From NCBI GenBank assembly GCA_903813345.2, contig CAIIXF020000008.1, positions 26,396,822-26,460,821 of the forward strand: a stretch of DNA of 64,000 bases, written 5' to 3'. A program made the translations under genes and the position numbers. Below the pieces are notes generated by a model that saw only the letters and a program-made list of their open reading frames with translations, ran no database searches and was not told the origin of the DNA. This stretch comes from Owenia fusiformis. Lineage: Eukaryota; Annelida; Polychaeta; Sabellida; Oweniidae. Shown here in pieces: positions 63,685 to 64,000 of the stretch. The number at the start of each line of letters is the position of its first letter. The stretch's first letter is position 1.

Positions 63685-64000
63685 GTGAGTCTTACTTAGT
63701 TTGTAAGTGATGCAGCTAGCCTGAAGGTGTCAATCATTGTCTCTCGTGATCCACAATATTTAAGACTAGAAGTTTTCACATTTTTGGTGAACTGCATCAG
63801 AGTCTTCATAACATCTACATGTGTATACAATCTTGATTGTCTTTGTTTTATTTATGCATCATGCCTAGTTGATTCTGAGTTAGTTGTGAGTGAAATATAA
63901 TTATGGCCATTTATAAAAATTTGGTCAGATTGGATACTGCTTCTTCTTTTGCAAGGTCTTTCTTGTATCCCCAAATCTTCTCCCATTGATAACAATAATT

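Noticed and set aside
1-64000. CRISPR array, bacterial operon or integrated virus
   Set aside because: Repeats are contiguous without spacers, genes are spliced, and no viral or bacterial protein was recognised.

Overview
This window is nuclear DNA from an animal. Its genes are split by GT-AG introns and include a metazoan-type LRPPRC with 31 coding exons. The sequence is AT-rich and dense in short non-autonomous transposons and minisatellites, which suggests a marine invertebrate such as a lophotrochozoan or an invertebrate deuterostome. I cannot name the species from sequence alone.

Layout. From 1 to about 33,000 I find no protein gene I can defend. This stretch is repeat-rich: a tRNA-derived SINE, a 230-bp inverted pair bracketing 5.6 kb, two long foldbacks, two copies of a TGTTACGC-ended element with 5-bp target duplications, a 33-bp and a 50-bp minisatellite, and MITE-like inverted repeats. 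A compact POP7 gene (RNase P/MRP subunit p20) lies on the plus strand at 33,021-33,452. It is tail-to-tail with LRPPRC, which occupies the minus strand from 57,188 down to 37,110. I resolved LRPPRC into 31 coding exons whose phases all join, giving a 1,351-residue protein. A PLD3/PLD4-type phospholipase D family gene starts head-to-head with LRPPRC at 57,467 on the plus strand and runs off the right edge after seven further exons.

Gene relationships. LRPPRC and the PLD gene have start codons only 278 bp apart and probably share a bidirectional promoter. PLD intron 1 carries a perfect GTCACGTGAC (CLEAR-type) site and several CRE-like sites, which fits a lysosomal enzyme. POP7 acts in tRNA/rRNA processing, LRPPRC in mitochondrial mRNA stability, and the PLD in endolysosomal nucleic-acid or lipid turnover. 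They are unrelated neighbours, not a pathway.

Most unusual feature. In LRPPRC at least three exon-intron junctions have been tandemly amplified inside the adjoining intron: exon 19 (24 extra 103-bp copies, about 3 kb), exon 20 (3 extra 75-bp copies) and the exon 26 donor (21-bp units). Exon 17 carries a single diverged partial copy. Most array units keep a splice-site-like sequence, and reading through a unit meets an in-frame stop. The 103-bp array has itself been hit by a 462-bp hAT-like element with a clean 8-bp target duplication.
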